Origin: Tieghemiomyces parasiticus | Lineage: Eukaryota; Kickxellomycota; Dimargaritomycetes; Dimargaritales; Dimargaritaceae | DNA: 64,000 nucleotides | Reading direction: 5' to 3' | Assembly: GCA_027575765.1 (NCBI GenBank) | Contig: JANBPT010000094.1 | Location: 1-64,000, forward strand | Shown here: one piece after another, positions 1 to 11,242 of the stretch | Layout of the letters: each line of letters starts with the position of its first letter | Position numbering within the stretch: the stretch's first letter is position 1 | Notes under the pieces: generated by a model | The model's input: only the letters and a program-made list of their open reading frames with translations | What the model was told of the DNA's origin: nothing | Databases searched by the model: none | Made by a program: the position numbers and the translations under genes

Positions 1-1290
1 CCGTAGCCGTCGAGGTTAAAGTCGACACCAAGGCAGTACCAAACTTTACCCGAATAGAGTACCCGGCCGCAGGCGAAGCGCTTGTAAACGTGACCACACA
101 TGATCGTGTCGGGGAAACTATGTTGGGCTTGTCCTTGATGGGGTACAGCGAAAATTGTCTGGGGTCGTTGGCAAACAACCGCCTAGCGGGTGGCCCCGGG
201 TTAGTGCTTTGTCCGCCGTGGGGGATTGGTGATAGGGCTGCGAGCGGACTGAAGTAAGGCCCTCCCGTAAATAAGGGCATTCGAAACTTAACAAAGTTCT
301 TGTCAAGCTGATGAGCACAGCTCGTCGCTATTCTAGGGCCAAGTTGTACCTAACATACCAATGGAGAGGGGCCGTAGGTAGGGGAAGCCTAGTGTAAGAC
401 GGATATCACAAAGTATGCCCTGGTGGCAGCCTGGTTTACGCAGACCGAGGTGCACTGGAGAAGACAATGGTGATACGTGCGTTTTTAAAAACGTGCGGCC
501 CTGGAGGTTACCTGGTCATGGGCACTTGGGCAAAGGCATCTTGGCATGTACAGCCCAGAAAGAAGCAAGGAAAGTGAGAGTAGATTCTCCGAGGCACTTG
601 CTGGCGGGTTATATATATGAGCGACCGGGAGCAGCGCAAAGGCTAGATAGTCCTTACTTTAACATGGCCTCGTTCTCGTGGGCGCCGTCTTCGTGGTGCA
701 ACGCCGCCTTTGGCAACCGTGCCATGTCGATTTGGTGGAAGGTGTAGCCTATTAGCGAAGAAATGTATCTGGGCGGTCGCTTCCATCACAATCGGTCCAT
801 CACGTCTATACAATGACTTTTGGTAAATGATTAAATAGAGCAGTGGGTGGCGGAGGGCAGTTCACCGTTTCCACCAAGCACGTGGGGCCTATACCCCATT
901 ATACATTTGGCCCGCGTTGCATAGCATTCTTGCGTACACTTCACTTGATCAGGCAGGTAACGATTAATTAAAACCCGCATTGCACCTGTTAAATGGCGGT
1001 GATGACGACTGTTTGGAGGCTGGACACCAATCCCTAAGAAGCCCGGACCTTATCCGTCCCATTCCAACCTTTTGGACCCATTGGTGCAGAATAAAAGGAC
1101 GGGGGGGGACTTCCTCCACATTTGTTTTAGATGTCGCTGGCGTGTTGTTAGCCTTCCCAAGCGGACGTGTAATTCCTAAAATGCCAGACGGTTCTTTCTG
1201 GGCCGCGAGGGCGGTTAAGGTCAGTAAGCGACCTGTCCAACTAAGACCATCCAACCTTACTATGTACCGACTAGGAGCGCTGCGGTGAAC
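1..1290. other. Intergenic, no supported gene
   Basis: Only short overlapping open frames on both strands, none with a recognisable domain, a splice-consistent extension or a plausible leader. The right edge is set by the start of inverted-repeat copy A. Confidence 0.6.
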
Positions 1291-1302
1291 ATTATAGATA
1301 AT

Positions 1303-1572
1303 TCAATATATTTTGAGACCTTCATATTTAAGTGATGTGTATTTATAATCATTACCACCAATCTGTACCACTTGGCGACCTCGTCCTAGCCAGCTATAAA
1401 AGCAAGCAGTAGAGTCATTTGGCTGGAGCTTAGCTAGCTCCGATCCCCAGGCGTCCACGACCGCTTCCAATGCGCTGAACTCTTTACCCCTTAACCGCAG
1501 TTTGATATTCCTGAACAGACGAAAGTCGCCGGGGGCCAGATCAGAACTGTAGGGAGCGGCTGAAGCACTCAA
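1303..1572 (-). mobile_element. Mariner-like transposase C-terminal fragment (copy A)
   Basis: The open frame lacks an ATG and encodes the C-terminal end of a Tc1/mariner DDE transposase. It contains SSDLAPGDFRLF, equivalent to the YSPDLAPSDYHLF block whose last Asp is the third catalytic residue in Mos1, then LRGKEF and a terminal FYSWLGRG...GGNDY block matching the FYSDGIxKL...GDYFE tail of the family. The first two catalytic Asp residues and the DNA-binding domain are absent, so it cannot encode a working enzyme. The same fragment sits at 58113-58379 on + within copy B, also open. It is a remnant co-duplicated with the secreted-protein gene. Confidence 0.75.
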
Positions 1573-2251
1573 TTGGATATGTAGTTGAGTTTACAGGAAA
1601 CGGCATGTCCCATTTTCTACGCGGCATGTTTTGCTAAGAATCCCTGCAAGTGAATTGACCTGCCTCTGCTGCACCTTGACCGTCGCATTGCCCCCACTCT
1701 CAGTGGACTGCGGCCTGTAAACCGGGCTAATCGTGAGTGGGGGCGGAGAGGAAGAGAAGGAACAAAGGATGGGATGTCCTGCACAACTGGTCAATCACAA
1801 TGGACGGGCTCGGCGTAGTAGTGGGGCATATGAAGGGAGAGAGAGGGAGGGAAGGCGGGATCTCCACCCCACCAATTTATTATATTGGCCTTCACTACAA
1901 TCGTTAAGGGTTGACCATAATAAAGAATAATTTATAGGAACAATGAACATAATGTTGACTCTCACATAATCCCCAGTAAAGATATGCCAAACATATAATT
2001 TGACAGATTAGACACCGCGCGTCGTGTCCATTTCGTCTGCCGTTGGGAGTATGTCACCCATTTTCTTGCTAACAGCACTCTCCGGGCGAAAGCAAATAGA
2101 AGCTTTGTATTGCCTTTGTGACGTGCAGATGGATTGATGCTGTCCAAAACGTTGTAAGTAGGCCCTACCGGCTGTACCTCCCTCCCCTTCGCAACCACTG
2201 CACACGTCCATGGACGTTGGATATCTCCATACGGACTGGTGGGCTGTTGGA

Positions 2252-2259
2252 TATAAATA
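2252..2259 (+). promoter_or_regulatory. TATA box of the secreted-protein gene
   Basis: TATAAATA lies about 150 bp before the ATG at 2407, followed by a C/T-rich leader with a (CT)n run near 2347-2365. The same box is kept in the inverted copy at 57421-57428. Confidence 0.55.
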
Positions 2260-2406
2260 CCGACCTGCTTACCACCTCTTGCCAGCCCATCATCACCCTC
2301 ACACCTCTACATTCACACCACATCTGCCTCTCACATCAGCACCGGCTCTCTCTCTCTCTCTCTCTTCTGTCACTTGTCCTATCCCACCCACCTTACCAAC
2401 ACCACC

Positions 2407-2742
2407 ATGCGTTTCACTACTGTCACCGTCACTGCCATCCTTGCAGTTGTCCTAGCTGTTGCCACCACCCACACGGCCTTGGCTGGCTCACTGCACAAGC
2501 GGGCCCCCCCTAAGATTGACACGGGTGCCAGCATCAAGGATCGTATGAAAGCATTTACCACTCCTTCCACCCCCAAAAAACCAAAGGAGGAAAAGAAATC
2601 CGTAAATCTCGAAAGTAGGGCTGTGCAATTGTCTAAGTCCGGCAACCAATTTAAACATCAAATGGCAGCCGATATGATGAACCGTAGTAGTGATAGGTTA
2701 ACCAAACTGCCCAACAAAGGCAAGCCTGCCACTAAACCTTGA
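2407..2742 (+). CDS. Small secreted basic protein, Kex2-type site
   Basis: Single-exon gene for 111 residues. Residues 1-26 form a clear signal peptide: Met-Arg, a hydrophobic Val/Leu/Ala core and an ALA|GS cleavage site. A dibasic Lys-Arg at 31-32 looks like a Kex2 processing site, leaving a mature part of about 79 residues rich in Lys, Ser and Thr with no Cys. I recognise no family and infer only secretion; an effector, adhesive or wall role is speculative. The ATG is chosen because it follows a CACCACC context, a TATA box and a CT-rich leader. The copy at 56945-57279 (-) has lost frame just after the Lys-Arg. Confidence 0.75.
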   Translation: MRFTTVTVTAILAVVLAVATTHTALAGSLHKRAPPKIDTGASIKDRMKAFTTPSTPKKPKEEKKSVNLESRAVQLSKSGNQFKHQMAADMMNRSSDRLTKLPNKGKPATKP

Positions 2743-3734
2743 CCTTCTCTCCCCCTCTCTCTGGCATCTGGTCATTCAGACCACTGGCATCCGGGTTTGT
2801 ATTCCCACCCTTTGCATCGGCATTACAGCACACCCTACAGTGCTACTGCTTTTGCATACTGTTTACTAAACGCAATACTCCGCACTCTCTTGCATGGCAG
2901 GTTTGCTAATGACCCTTGGTTTCACAGTGGATTGGGCAACTGGTAAGGATTATGCATTAAAGGATTCATCTAGCAACTGACAAACTGGGGTAGAATTAGT
3001 AGGGAATGGGAAGCTAGCTTATTCATACCACATATATAGGTTGGAAGAGTTGAGTAAGTAGATGCCAAAGACATTGAATGTGCAGATGAGGATGGTGTGA
3101 GCAGCCCGGGTAAGCGCCTACCACTAGGGACTAGGGGTGTCTGTCAAGTCAGAACATAAAACACCCTATGTGCAGGAACTGTGGGGACTCCTATGTATGA
3201 TGATCAGATGTTCAGGGTACAGTGCGTACACAACACAGCTGGTTGCTTGGTCATGGCGCTTGGCTGGTAGGGAGCCGGGGCTGAACTGGGAATCACAGGT
3301 TGCTCACAAGTATACACACCATGGTGCCATGAGGCTAGACTCCCCACTGGTAAGCAGGGTCTAATGCTAGGCAAAATCAGTGCGATAGCAATGGAAGCAA
3401 AGCAAGGCAAGGTTGGAGGCAACCAGGTGACGTTGAGAGAGTGCAGCACAGGGGTTAAGGAGTGTTAAGGATGGCAGCCAAAGTGGTTACCAGTAATCCT
3501 AGTCCAAGTGGGACAGTGGTTGGCTGGTTCACTCTTCAGGCTACAGCCCTGCTAGTGGCTGGTGTAGGCGGGTTTCTAAGGGATTAGGGCACATTTGTAA
3601 TACCAACCTTGCTAAATGTAAATCGAGGCAATGGTGGTGAGAGGCAGTCCTGCAACAAGATTATATGAGCCAAACCTCAATACCTTTGGCTGGATTGCCT
3701 GAGGCTTAGGTAGGGCTTGGGAGTGCAAGGGATG

Positions 3735-4330
3735 AGTTGATGGAGGATGGATGGTTAAATTATGTCAGTAGTGTAAGATTAGCTAATGATAAATAGTCAC
3801 TTGTACAAGGGAGCTCTAAAACTTTTGCCCCTTTCGTATTTCTTAAGCCAGCCCTGCACCATTATATACCTCCTGAATCACCACAGTCAGAATAACTGCT
3901 GCTTCATAAGATAATCAAGAACAGTGTCACCTTGCCCAGATTTTCAGTATGATAGTGATACACTGAATTAATCAAAGTGGCATTTTGCATCCCTTTAATG
4001 ATAATACAATTTTACTTTTTTCTGGTATCTTGAATCTGTTTAATGATGATACAATTAGATTAATTTTTGGTATCCTGCCTTTGCTGCTCTCCAACCTTTT
4101 CAATACTGAGATCTCTTTACACTCTTTACATATTTTCACATGATTCTGCTGCTAAATGTCATATGATAATACTGACCAGAAGGAATGTATAATGCCTATC
4201 CACCAGCCACCTCCATATACAGCAGTCTGCCATATGACCTTTTCCATCTTACATTTTCTTCTCACCCTGTAGCTCTATACTGCACCACAGTCACCAATAG
4301 ACACAGTATAGGTTGCCACATACTATACAT
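3735..4330. other. AT-rich intergenic with a short tandem repeat
   Basis: Clearly AT-richer than the gene blocks. About 3990-4080 holds two imperfect units of about 45 bp sharing TTTAATGATxATACAATT and TGGTATC. No coding frame is supported. Confidence 0.5.
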
Positions 4331-4339
4331 TGTGTGCTG

Positions 4340-4466
4340 ATATTAGGCTTAAATCTAATACCATACCCAAAAGGCTATTCTACAATCACAGAATTTATGG
4401 TTCTGAAATAGTAGACTTGGACTCTACCTTGGGATAATCTAATGTGGTGGTTCCCAATCACCACAC
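4340..4466 (+). repeat. Diverged element end, direct repeat of 55845-55951
   Basis: About 125 bp aligns in the same orientation with 55845-55951, sharing ATCACAGAATT and ending in the identical block GTTCCCAATCACCACAC. The end can fold as a hairpin, TGTGGTG / CACCACA around a 9-nt loop. This looks like the terminus of a mobile element; the class is unknown. Confidence 0.6.
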
Positions 4467-6038
4467 ATTGCATTTTTTATAGTCATTGTTAAAACTAAAG
4501 GCATTAGAGTCAGCCAAAATCCCTAGTGAATGATCTGAAGCACCCTATAATTATTGTGTAGTAAGCTATTGTGGTAGCCAAGTGTATGCTATGGCAAGCA
4601 TCAGTCACCATCCTCACTCCCACTCATTACCAAGAACAAGGACCATCCAACCAGTGTGGCATCAACTGCAGTTCTGGCTCTACCCTCACTGGCCTAGCTC
4701 CACCTATACTAGCACCAACTAGCCCAGCACTTGAATTCAGCCATCTGCAAGGCAACTTGTAGAACAGTGCCTTGAATGTTTCACTTACTAGTTAATCGCC
4801 CCTATCAGATTCACCTATTACATTATGCAATGGGAACTAGCTGTGGTTGGTAGAAACTGGGGGTGATTGGTAAAGACAGTTTATGTCAACAAGATAACGA
4901 TGTTTTAGCGAAGGTGTCCTCTCACCGGCTTTTATAGCCGACTGGATTAGGCATGAGTTGTAGGTGGTATTATATAAGATGGGGATGCGGATGATGTTCG
5001 CCTTTGGTTGCAAGTCGGGAGAAGGTAAGTTGAAACGTTTATAGGAATAGGGCTAAGGTTATTGCAAGGTTTAGCCGGCGGAAAGTGTGATCGGGTGCAA
5101 GGTAGAAGGAAGGTAAAGTGGAAGGTTAAGGTTTTGGTGTGGTGTTTGGCGGTGATAGTGGCGGAGATGAGCGTGGTGGCTTGCCGCCCTACTGGTTAGG
5201 CAGGAACATCAGTGGTGGTGGGTTTTAATGTGAAGAGTGTTTGGGTGGCTGCCACGAGGTGCTTCTTGGCTACCATACCAATAGTCCCAGAACTATATCC
5301 TTGTAAAGCTCACCAGTGCCATCTGACGGACGACCGGGCTGCGGGCTTTTTTTAAGGGAGCGATGCCCCGGACGAAAACGAGTTGGCCATTTATTGACAG
5401 TGGTACGGTAAAGGGAAGTCGAGCCCTACATGATAATCAGCTCAGATATAATTGTATCTGCCTTGTGACCCTTGGACCTGACCATGCTAGTAAGGGACTT
5501 ACACTTCACAGTTGGTCATTTTGGGCTGGATGTGGGGATGGAGCTTCAGAGGTCGATATGATGGAGGGGTGAAGAGGTGAACTATTAAGTGGAGGAATGT
5601 ACCAATTACGAAATAGTTTACACCGTTTGATTTATCACCATAGAGACTTGTAGGTGCCGTCTACAGCGCCAACGTTTGGGACCTCGAATTTTGTGAACTG
5701 AAATCACTTTGGACTTTCTATAAAAATGCTGCAACTTGTAAACTATAATCAATATGTTGACTTTTCGCATACTGCACTGATAGGGAAGCCATAGATGATC
5801 CACATAGTGGCTCAAAAAAGTACTAGAAGCAGACCTCAGCTGGACCTACTTCTCATTAGATATCGGCACGGCGACTGCAACGCATGATGCAGGGTTTAGA
5901 TAAAAACAATCAGACTATTAGCTTATAATTTTCTTGGTGCTTATTGTCGATAGTGAAGAAGATACATTGCGCTACCATGTCATTTTATCACGCACAGGCG
6001 TTACACAGGGTTGAGGTGGCGTGTTACGTATGCCAGCT
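4467..6038. other. Intergenic, no supported gene
   Basis: Contains short frames without domains. Around 4893-4945 the + strand reads GATGTTTTA...ACCGG..CTTTTATAG, which resembles the TATA-containing core of the dispersed repeat at 18.8 and 39.0 kb read on the minus strand, so it may be a third, very partial copy. Otherwise I see nothing. Confidence 0.45.
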
Positions 6039-7488
6039 TTAATGCTCCGAGGGTTTTTCGACAACCCCTTTCCGGTGGCTCTCCTTAGCCAGAGACCCTG
6101 TAATGGACAGGACCTCATTGACGCGCAGCAACCTAGGAGGAAAGGTACAGATTAATACAATGCAATTGTTAGTATGGTTACTAATGGTGAGCAAGAATCG
6201 TATTGCCGCACACTTTCCAATCTAGCCACATCTATCGCTAGCTATTTGACGTGTACTTACTTGATAGCCGCGAAGGTTAGCCGGCCTTTCTTGCCCAACG
6301 GCTTGCCTGACCGCGAGGCCACCCACTGACCAGTCGACTGTTCGCCGTCGTACTGACCAGCGGCTTCGCTATCGATCACATCGGCAGTACCGTTCCCATC
6401 CTGGCCATCTTCGTCATGGGCCGAGTCGGTGGTGCCAGCCTGCTGGAACTCGTACCGGTCTTGATCGATTAGCCCGGCCGGGATAGTGGCGTTGAAGGTA
6501 TCATAGATCAGTAGACCAATGTGGGCAGGCGATTGGATGTTGATGACACCGGCTGGATCAAGGAGTGAAGGGGAAATGCGGTAAATATTGAGCGAGTTAG
6601 TTGAAAGCCGCCAAACTAATAGTAACTACAGAGAGTACAGACCGCCGTGGCGCTCATAATCCGAATATTGCGCGAAAAAAGTACGCAGTTCAACTGAGCA
6701 ACTTACACAAAATGGTACCGGGAGAAGGCTTCCAGACCAGCATCTTGGTCGTGACATGGAATCGGGAGAAGGGTGACTCGTCCAGGAGTTCGGCACGAGG
6801 CTCGACGAACCGGACTTTGTCGTAGGCGATAACCACGCCGTGAAGAACTGGCAGGTATCTGTCGAATCAAGGGAAGGGTCCCCCCCAACGAGATTAAGAA
6901 CGAATCAGGTTAGTTTCTGTAGTCTCCGCATCGTACCCGATCGTAATGACAGATACCTTCAGCAGGCCGGCCGCTAGTTGAGGTCTCCAGGGTGTGGTTC
7001 GCCAAATCGGATCCCAAGGCACTTACTTCATCAGAAAGCACCGCAAATACCCGTGTACACCCTTCAGCGGGTCGTTATCAAAACAGGGAGGCAGAGCGAT
7101 CCGCAACTGCACGGTGATATAGGAGAATTCAGGTTCTGGCAAATTGACAGAGAGGGTCAACGCAATGAAGGTGTAGCAGATGCTGTCAATTAGCGCTGCA
7201 GGACGAGTAAGACGGAGCCGGGTCTAGTAAGGTTCTGCCGCTTCGCGTCAGCTAGACCATACGATGATATCATTCACTAGCCGACTTACCATCGTGAGTC
7301 TCGGTCTGGAGAGCCTGCTCGAGCTGCACAACCTGCTCGCTGCGCTTGGACGGGAGGCTCGGAATGGGGGTCGAGCGCGCCTTAGACGAGCGCTTGTGGG
7401 ATTTGGGCCGCTTCAAAGAGGGCTGATTGGTACCCGGCGATTTGGTCGGGGTCGACTGGTCGCTAGGGGCTTTCCGTTTGCTCGACAT
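6039..7488 (-). CDS. RPA43: RNA polymerase I subunit RPA43
   Basis: Subunit of the Pol I stalk (RPA14/RPA43), which binds the initiation factor Rrn3 and transcribes rDNA in the nucleolus. Five exons join in phase: 7488-7290, 7135-7027, 6858-6707, 6552-6261, 6132-6039, giving 281 residues. A Lys/Ser-rich N-terminal tail comes first, then the RPA43 N-terminal fold (LRIALPPCFDNDPLKGVHGYL, LMKYLPVLHGVVIAYDKVRF), then the OB domain starting VINIQSPAHIGLLIYDTFNA and ending WVASRSGKPLGKKGRLTF. A final exon of about 30 residues has a VLSITGSL motif typical of the family end. An acidic Asp/Glu/Gly insertion of about 45 residues splits the OB domain. The ATG was chosen as the first Met of the conserved basic tail; an upstream in-frame extension starts at a non-ATG. 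It is divergent from TMA7. Confidence 0.93.
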
Positions 7489-8189
7489 GGCGGGACGGTT
7501 TGCGTTATAAGTGAGCGGGGTGACGGTAAAGAGGTACGCGTAGGCCACGGTAGGTCTATTGGGGATAAGGAGAGGAAATGCTAGTAATTGTCAAGAAATG
7601 CACGTACTGCCGAATGCCTTCGCGCTTTACAACAACCCGTCTTGAGGACGCCCTGGTGCATACGTGGGTAACGTTACGAACGGTAACCTAGTTGCTCATA
7701 CACATCACCGTACGCGATGTCTACCGTCGTTTTTTTCTGCCAACTTTTTCCTGATGCCTAGACTTGACGATATGGCCTCTCCGGTTTGGCTAAATTTATT
7801 ATCACGTGATTATAAAATTACCCAGCTCAGGGGACCTGTTTTCCTACGGACGTCGGGTGGGCTTTAAATCGGGTATACCTTTCAATCTCGCATGACCACC
7901 ACACCAGGGATAAAAAAAAAAGAGGAGGAGAGCAATGAATAGCGGGGTTGACAAAATTGGTTACCCTGCTGTCGACTCAAATAGAGAGGTCTAGCTGACG
8001 AGACGCAGGCCGCCCCAGTCAAGACGCCTCGGCCACTTAGCCGGCGTTGGACACCACCCATCACCCATTCAAGTATTAGAATTGTTCGCAACGTTGACCT
8101 TACCATCGCAATTGTTGTATACTCTTCCTGTATATACCCTTACTCCCCACAACGTCCCTACCACTTTCCTACCAACTACTCTTGCCACC
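7489..8189. promoter_or_regulatory. Divergent intergenic region RPA43 / TMA7
   Basis: About 700 bp between two start codons pointing away from each other, so it must hold both promoters. A pyrimidine-rich leader (8100-8185, with CACCATG context) precedes TMA7. No other feature is seen. Confidence 0.5.
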
Positions 8190-8708
8190 ATGTCCGGCCG
8201 TCAAGGTAAATGTCTCCTGGCTTACATCTGGAGGCTCTGGTTCCGCCACTACGGAGACCTCCCCTCCTCCAGGCCCTTCTTTACCGTACCGATGGTGCTC
8301 CTCCACACTGCCTTACCATCGTTGTGTGTACACCTTGATTTCCCCATCCCTATTTGAAATATTTCGCAGGAGGAAAAGTCAAACCGCTCAAGAAGCCCAA
8401 GAAGGCACAGAACGAGCACGATGAGGTAAGCACTATCCAAAAAAATTACGGAACCCTGTCAACATGAGACGTCACCCTTGGCTCTGCAAACGAAGAAGCG
8501 ACGACTGCATAAGAAGGACACCCCGCGTACCCGCCTATTAACGCTGGCCGCAATAATCCATACCTTACAATTTCTGATGACACAGGTCGACGCCGAGTTC
8601 CTGAAGAAGAAGAAGGAGGAAAAGGCCGCCCTGGAGGCCATGAAGAAGCAGGCGCAGAAGGGTGGTCCGCTCCTTACCGGCGGAATCAAGAAGTCCGGTA
8701 AGAAATAG
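8190..8708 (+). CDS. TMA7: Translation machinery-associated protein TMA7
   Basis: Small basic ribosome-associated protein (TMA7 / CCDC72 family). Three exons, 8190-8205, 8370-8425 and 8586-8708, join in phase to 64 residues, the family length. The product begins MSGRQGGKVKPLKKPKK and ends GGPLLTGGIKKSGKK, both family signatures; the middle is a charged Lys/Glu helix. Exon 1 codes only five whole codons, so the start is fixed by the family N-terminus and the Kozak-like ACCATG. AATAAA at 8810-8815 is a good poly(A) signal. The gene converges on CENP-L with only about 170 bp between stop codons. Confidence 0.96.
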
Positions 8709-8809
8709 CCGGCTTGAGTGCCCAACCCCACACTTCCTCGCGAGGGACCGACGACCGCCAGTGTCACACGACCTTATCGTTTCTGGTCTACACTGCCCAC
8801 CCTCTTCGC

Positions 8810-8815
8810 AATAAA
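8810..8815 (+). terminator. Poly(A) signal of TMA7
   Basis: AATAAA about 100 bp after the TMA7 stop codon, in the short convergent gap before the CENP-L stop. Confidence 0.5.
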
Positions 8816-8881
8816 TGTCATCCATGCAGGTCGGAAGTATGGACATTGATAAGGATATTTATTATTCTACATTGATACGGG

Positions 8882-10784
8882 TTATACCAGCAAACTTTTG
8901 CCATACCGGCCGGAACTGCATTCTCTAAAGGCTACTCCTCCTGCTGGTGGTGAGGAGTCAGGGCGCAGAGCTGGGCGAGCCAGAAGGGCGAGAATTCCGC
9001 ATAAGAGGCGCTGAAAAACTACCCAGTGCAAAACGAGGGAGTGTACGAGGGTAGTGAAGATGAGAGCCGAGGGTCGGTTAGAAGTGGATTTATCAGGGCG
9101 GCAGGAATTAAAATGAGCTTACCAGACTACCGCCATAGACGGGTTCCTACCCCGGGATAGTAGCTTCCTTTTCATAACGACACTTACTTTTAGTTTCCCG
9201 TCCGCCGTCAGGCAGGCATTACCAGTTCCAAAGAGGTCTGGGGTGAAACGGTCGACCCGGATGTGGAAGTTCGCCCCAAAGTGGGCCTCGACAATGTCCA
9301 GAACACTTAGTTCATAGCGGGTCTCGTCGGTAGGGTCTGCGAATAGGAACACGAGGAGTGACGGTAAGAAATTGGAGCCAACTTTAACCTAATTATTCTT
9401 AAAAAAGCTCCACCGATTGAGAATCGAGGCAACCAAGGTTGATAGGTGAGGGACGGCTAGCCGACTTTTAACGAGTCGAAGGAAACGATACTAACCGTAA
9501 TCGGGCCGTTCCGAGCGCGATCTGTAGTTGAGAGTCAGGGTGGGGGGGGTAGGTGATTAAGAGGAGCTTAGGGTCAGTTCGCCCACGCACCGGTCATGTG
9601 CCCTCCCTGTCATGGTTTGCTGATATAGTGTCAACGATGCCTGCCATGTAGCTTAAGATTCACTTACCTTATCCAAATATCTACAACGGACAGAACAGGC
9701 AGAGCAATGACCATTTTCTGCAGAGATTTTGTCGACGTAGGAACCTGATAGTGTAGTTCAAACGGCTTGTAATCCTCCGTGATGACCGCCGCACGTTCTA
9801 GTTGGGTTCATATTTGCGACCAGGGGGATGAAGACGGTAGGTACGGACATCGTGAGTTAGCCATGATGCGGCAGAGTCATCGGGTGGCGCTACGTCTTTG
9901 GTCGGATCCGGCAGCAGGTAATACTGAACTGTCCCATAGGGATCCCTTACGGTGGCATGCTTACCGGCATCATCAAGTTCGGCCAGCTGGTCTAGCCAAG
10001 CCCAACTCCACCACGACACGACCTGGGTCATGAGGGACCGCGGGAGCCGCCAAGGCTGCAGGCGGCAGTCGAACCGCGTCTGGAGCCAGTTTTCAAAGGC
10101 TGACCGCACGGCGACGGGGCCCTTGAATAGCGCGAGCGGAAACTCGAGGGGGGTTCTGGGTGCCGATGGGGAGGCGGAGGGGCTTGCCCCGGTAGCCCAC
10201 CGCTCGCCGTAGTCGTGCAAGGAGGTGAACACGGCCAGGGCGGTAGCCGACTGTTTGGCGCCCCGCGTATTGACCGTCGAATACCGGATACTGAAATACA
10301 CGAACGATCCCAAAGGTTGGTCAAGATCGGTCACAAAGTGAAGCCGGACGCCATCCACGGGTATGATGAGACCAGCTGATGCCACCGCTACACCGGTATT
10401 TCCGGGCTGTACGGGGGGTTCCTGACCTAACAGGGCCGTAGGCATGGTGAGCTCACTCTGGAGGTAGGTACGCAACTCCGCAGCGTAGGTTCGGGCCAGT
10501 TCCGGTCGAAAGTCATACCAGGCGGTGCACAACGACAGGGACCAAGTCTTGAGAACCAGAACCTTGGCAAATTCCGCCTGAGGGGTGAAGTGCCAGTCGG
10601 TACCCCATATCGGTGCGGAAGTTGACGAGCCGTAGTCGGCAGTGGCGATACGAGTCGCCGTGCGAATGGTCTGGGGAGTTTTCCATTGCCGCAAGCGTGC
10701 GCCTGGCCCCACAGACTGGAGCAGGGCCTTGGTCTGTCGAATGCCCCGAATCGAACGGCCGGGGGCAGGAGTAGGGTGCGACAT
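8882..10784 (-). CDS. CENPL: Centromere protein CENP-L (Iml3/Fta1-type)
   Basis: CENP-L pairs with CENP-N in the inner-kinetochore CCAN at the centromere. Five exons join in phase: 10784-9965, 9797-9668, 9521-9496, 9336-9188, 9010-8882, giving 417 residues; exon 3 is a 26-nt microexon. Matches to the vertebrate family run in order: KVLVLKTWSLSL near the N-terminus, ENWLQTRFDCRLQPWRL followed by the WWSWAW helix in the middle, LQKMVIALPV, and the C-terminal VEAHFGANFHIRV...TADGKLK strand region. The family is very divergent in fungi, so this rests on collinear motif similarity from memory, not a search. The start Met at 10784 follows a leader with purine/pyrimidine runs; an upstream in-frame extension is Ser-rich and looks like leader. 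Confidence 0.85.
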
Positions 10785-11242
10785 GGGCGAGATGAGCGAG
10801 TGGAAGGAGGAGGAGGAGGAGGGGAATGGTGAAGTGCCAACTAGTATTGGCGAAAAAAAGTGACAAAATGCGTAGAAGGGATGCATGGCTCTCAGAGTGG
10901 GCGGGCCATAGCGGGTGGACAGGGCGAAGTGCGAGGGTAAACAAGCCGCCGCGCTGACCCAAGAACTAGGTCCGATACCCTACGGCTTCAGGAGCCAGCC
11001 CAAGAACGCTGTGCTCGATACAGGGATCAAGGCTCCAGGAGTTCGTTTACGATTCATCTGTCTCTGGTATGGCTGGTTTGCAGTAGCTAGTAGGCTACCT
11101 CTCGACAGGACGGTGTCAAAAATATGTAGTTTATAACCTGCGTCCTGCGCAAATGACATCCTTTATTGGATCCAGTTGAGCCGACAACCCCGCAAAATAG
11201 TACAGTTAAAGCAAGTCGCGTCGGGGCACGCTTTCCGCTAGA
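10785..11242. other. Intergenic CENP-L 5' / Maf 3'
   Basis: About 460 bp containing the CENP-L promoter and the Maf 3' end. No coding signal. Confidence 0.5.

Larger units (their letters stand above)
1291..3734 (+). repeat. Inverted duplication, copy A (about 2.44 kb)
   Basis: This segment reappears in reverse complement at 55953-58392. Seen directly: the same order of mariner-like transposase tail, conserved non-coding stretch, TATA box, CT-rich leader, secreted-protein gene and about 1 kb of 3' flank, with scattered substitutions and small indels. Homology starts at the ATTATAGAT motif near 1291 and stops at GAGTGCAAGGGATG near 3734; the flanks differ outside these points. I see no clear terminal inverted repeat or target-site duplication, so this is either a diverged segmental duplication or a large non-autonomous element. 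Copy A keeps the gene open; copy B does not. Confidence 0.9.

Noticed and set aside
2118..2645. Overlapping frames on both strands across the secreted-protein gene
   Set aside because: They read the CT-rich leader or the opposite strand of the real gene; only the 2407-2742 frame has a signal peptide and is shared in design with copy B.
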